5,355 nt of DNA, taken from NCBI GenBank assembly GCA_012513735.1, contig JAAZBR010000026.1, positions 1 through 5,355 on the forward strand, in the 5' to 3' direction. Made by a program: the position numbers and the translations under genes. Origin of the DNA: Clostridiales bacterium. Lineage in GTDB: Bacteria; Bacillota; Clostridia; Christensenellales; Aristaeellaceae. Positions 5,001-5,355 of this stretch are shown here, in pieces; the first letter of the stretch is position 1, and every line of letters begins with the position of its first letter. The notes below the pieces were generated by a model that was not told the origin of the DNA, searched no databases, and saw only the letters and a program-made list of their open reading frames with translations.

Positions 5001-5355
5001 ATGGGGGAGGATTTCAACGCCTTCTACCGGAATTTGTTACAGCGTGAAATAGCCACCAACTGGCCGGAAGCCCTGCGGGCAGCGTACGAGCCGGTGTCCT
5101 GCCTGTCGGCCAGCGAAACGGGCGGCATTTTCCTGGTGTCCAGGCGGGCGGACGGCATGAAGGGTATTCTGCGCATTTCTGTGGGGCAGGCGTCAGAGGA
5201 TGCTGCCGCCGAGTACAGGATACTGGGTCAGCTCAACGACCCCTGCATTCCCCAGGCCCTGTTCTTCCAGGAAGAAGAGGGAAGGGGCTACCTTGTCCGG
5301 CAGTACATGGAGGGGCAGACGCTGAGAGAATATGTTGAAATACATGGCGTCCTAA
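5001..5355 (+). CDS. Hanks-type Ser/Thr protein kinase, N-terminal part (cut by window end)
   Basis: Only the first 118 residues are present; the frame is open at the window edge. The visible part is the N-lobe of a eukaryotic-like protein kinase: beta strands with a degenerate glycine loop (about 33-46), the beta-3 strand GILRIS (55-60), helix C with E71 in AEYRIL, a shortened HPxIP-type motif (DPCIP, 80-84), and a hinge-like YLVRQYMEGQTLREYV (97-112). Such kinases phosphorylate Ser/Thr on proteins. The catalytic loop (HRD) and DFG lie beyond the window, so activity cannot be judged. The lysine expected in beta-3 is an arginine (R58). About 30 residues precede the kinase fold, with no signal peptide, so this part is cytoplasmic. 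It is divergent from the tandem HTH gene with a shared palindrome between them. Confidence 0.85.
   Translation, partial: MGEDFNAFYRNLLQREIATNWPEALRAAYEPVSCLSASETGGIFLVSRRADGMKGILRISVGQASEDAAAEYRILGQLNDPCIPQALFFQEEEGRGYLVRQYMEGQTLREYVEIHGVL

Overview
The window looks like a moderately GC-rich chromosomal segment of an anaerobic Firmicute, most likely a gut or rumen Clostridia relative. The basis is the strong AAGGAGG-type ribosome binding sites, sigma-A-like promoter boxes, short Gram-positive-style signal peptides, a BspA-type leucine-rich repeat protein, and a tandem Xre-like helix-turn-helix protein beside a Hanks-type Ser/Thr kinase. The assignment is an inference; there is no rRNA or other phylogenetic marker here.

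Layout. Bases 33-998 (minus) encode a secreted two-repeat protein of unknown function. Bases 999-1189 are a divergent control region holding two inverted copies of a 17-base palindromic element around an A6-G-T6 centre. Bases 1190-2107 (plus) encode a secreted protein with a lipocalin-like first half, followed after an 88-base gap by a secreted BspA-like protein (2196-3860, plus), probably on the same transcript. Bases 3919-4857 (minus) encode a protein made of two copies of an Xre-like module, convergent with the BspA-like gene. A long imperfect inverted repeat spans that junction. Bases 4858-5000 are a second divergent control region with a third copy of the palindrome, and 5001-5355 (plus) is the start of a Ser/Thr kinase gene cut by the window edge.

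How it may work together. The 16-base core TGTGCAATTTGCACGC occurs three times, always just upstream of a gene start and always pointing the same way relative to the gene it faces: the two-repeat secreted protein, the lipocalin-like protein (with the BspA-like gene behind it), and the kinase. Its centre lies 30-31 bases from a -10-like hexamer in all three cases, if the TGTAAT box is used for the kinase. This suggests one DNA-binding regulator controls both the secreted proteins and the HTH/kinase pair, making a small local regulon. The regulator is not identified. The tandem HTH protein is a candidate because its own promoter adjoins the third copy, but a factor encoded elsewhere is equally possible.

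No RNA genes, mobile elements or CRISPR arrays were seen, and there is no geneless stretch over 300 bases.
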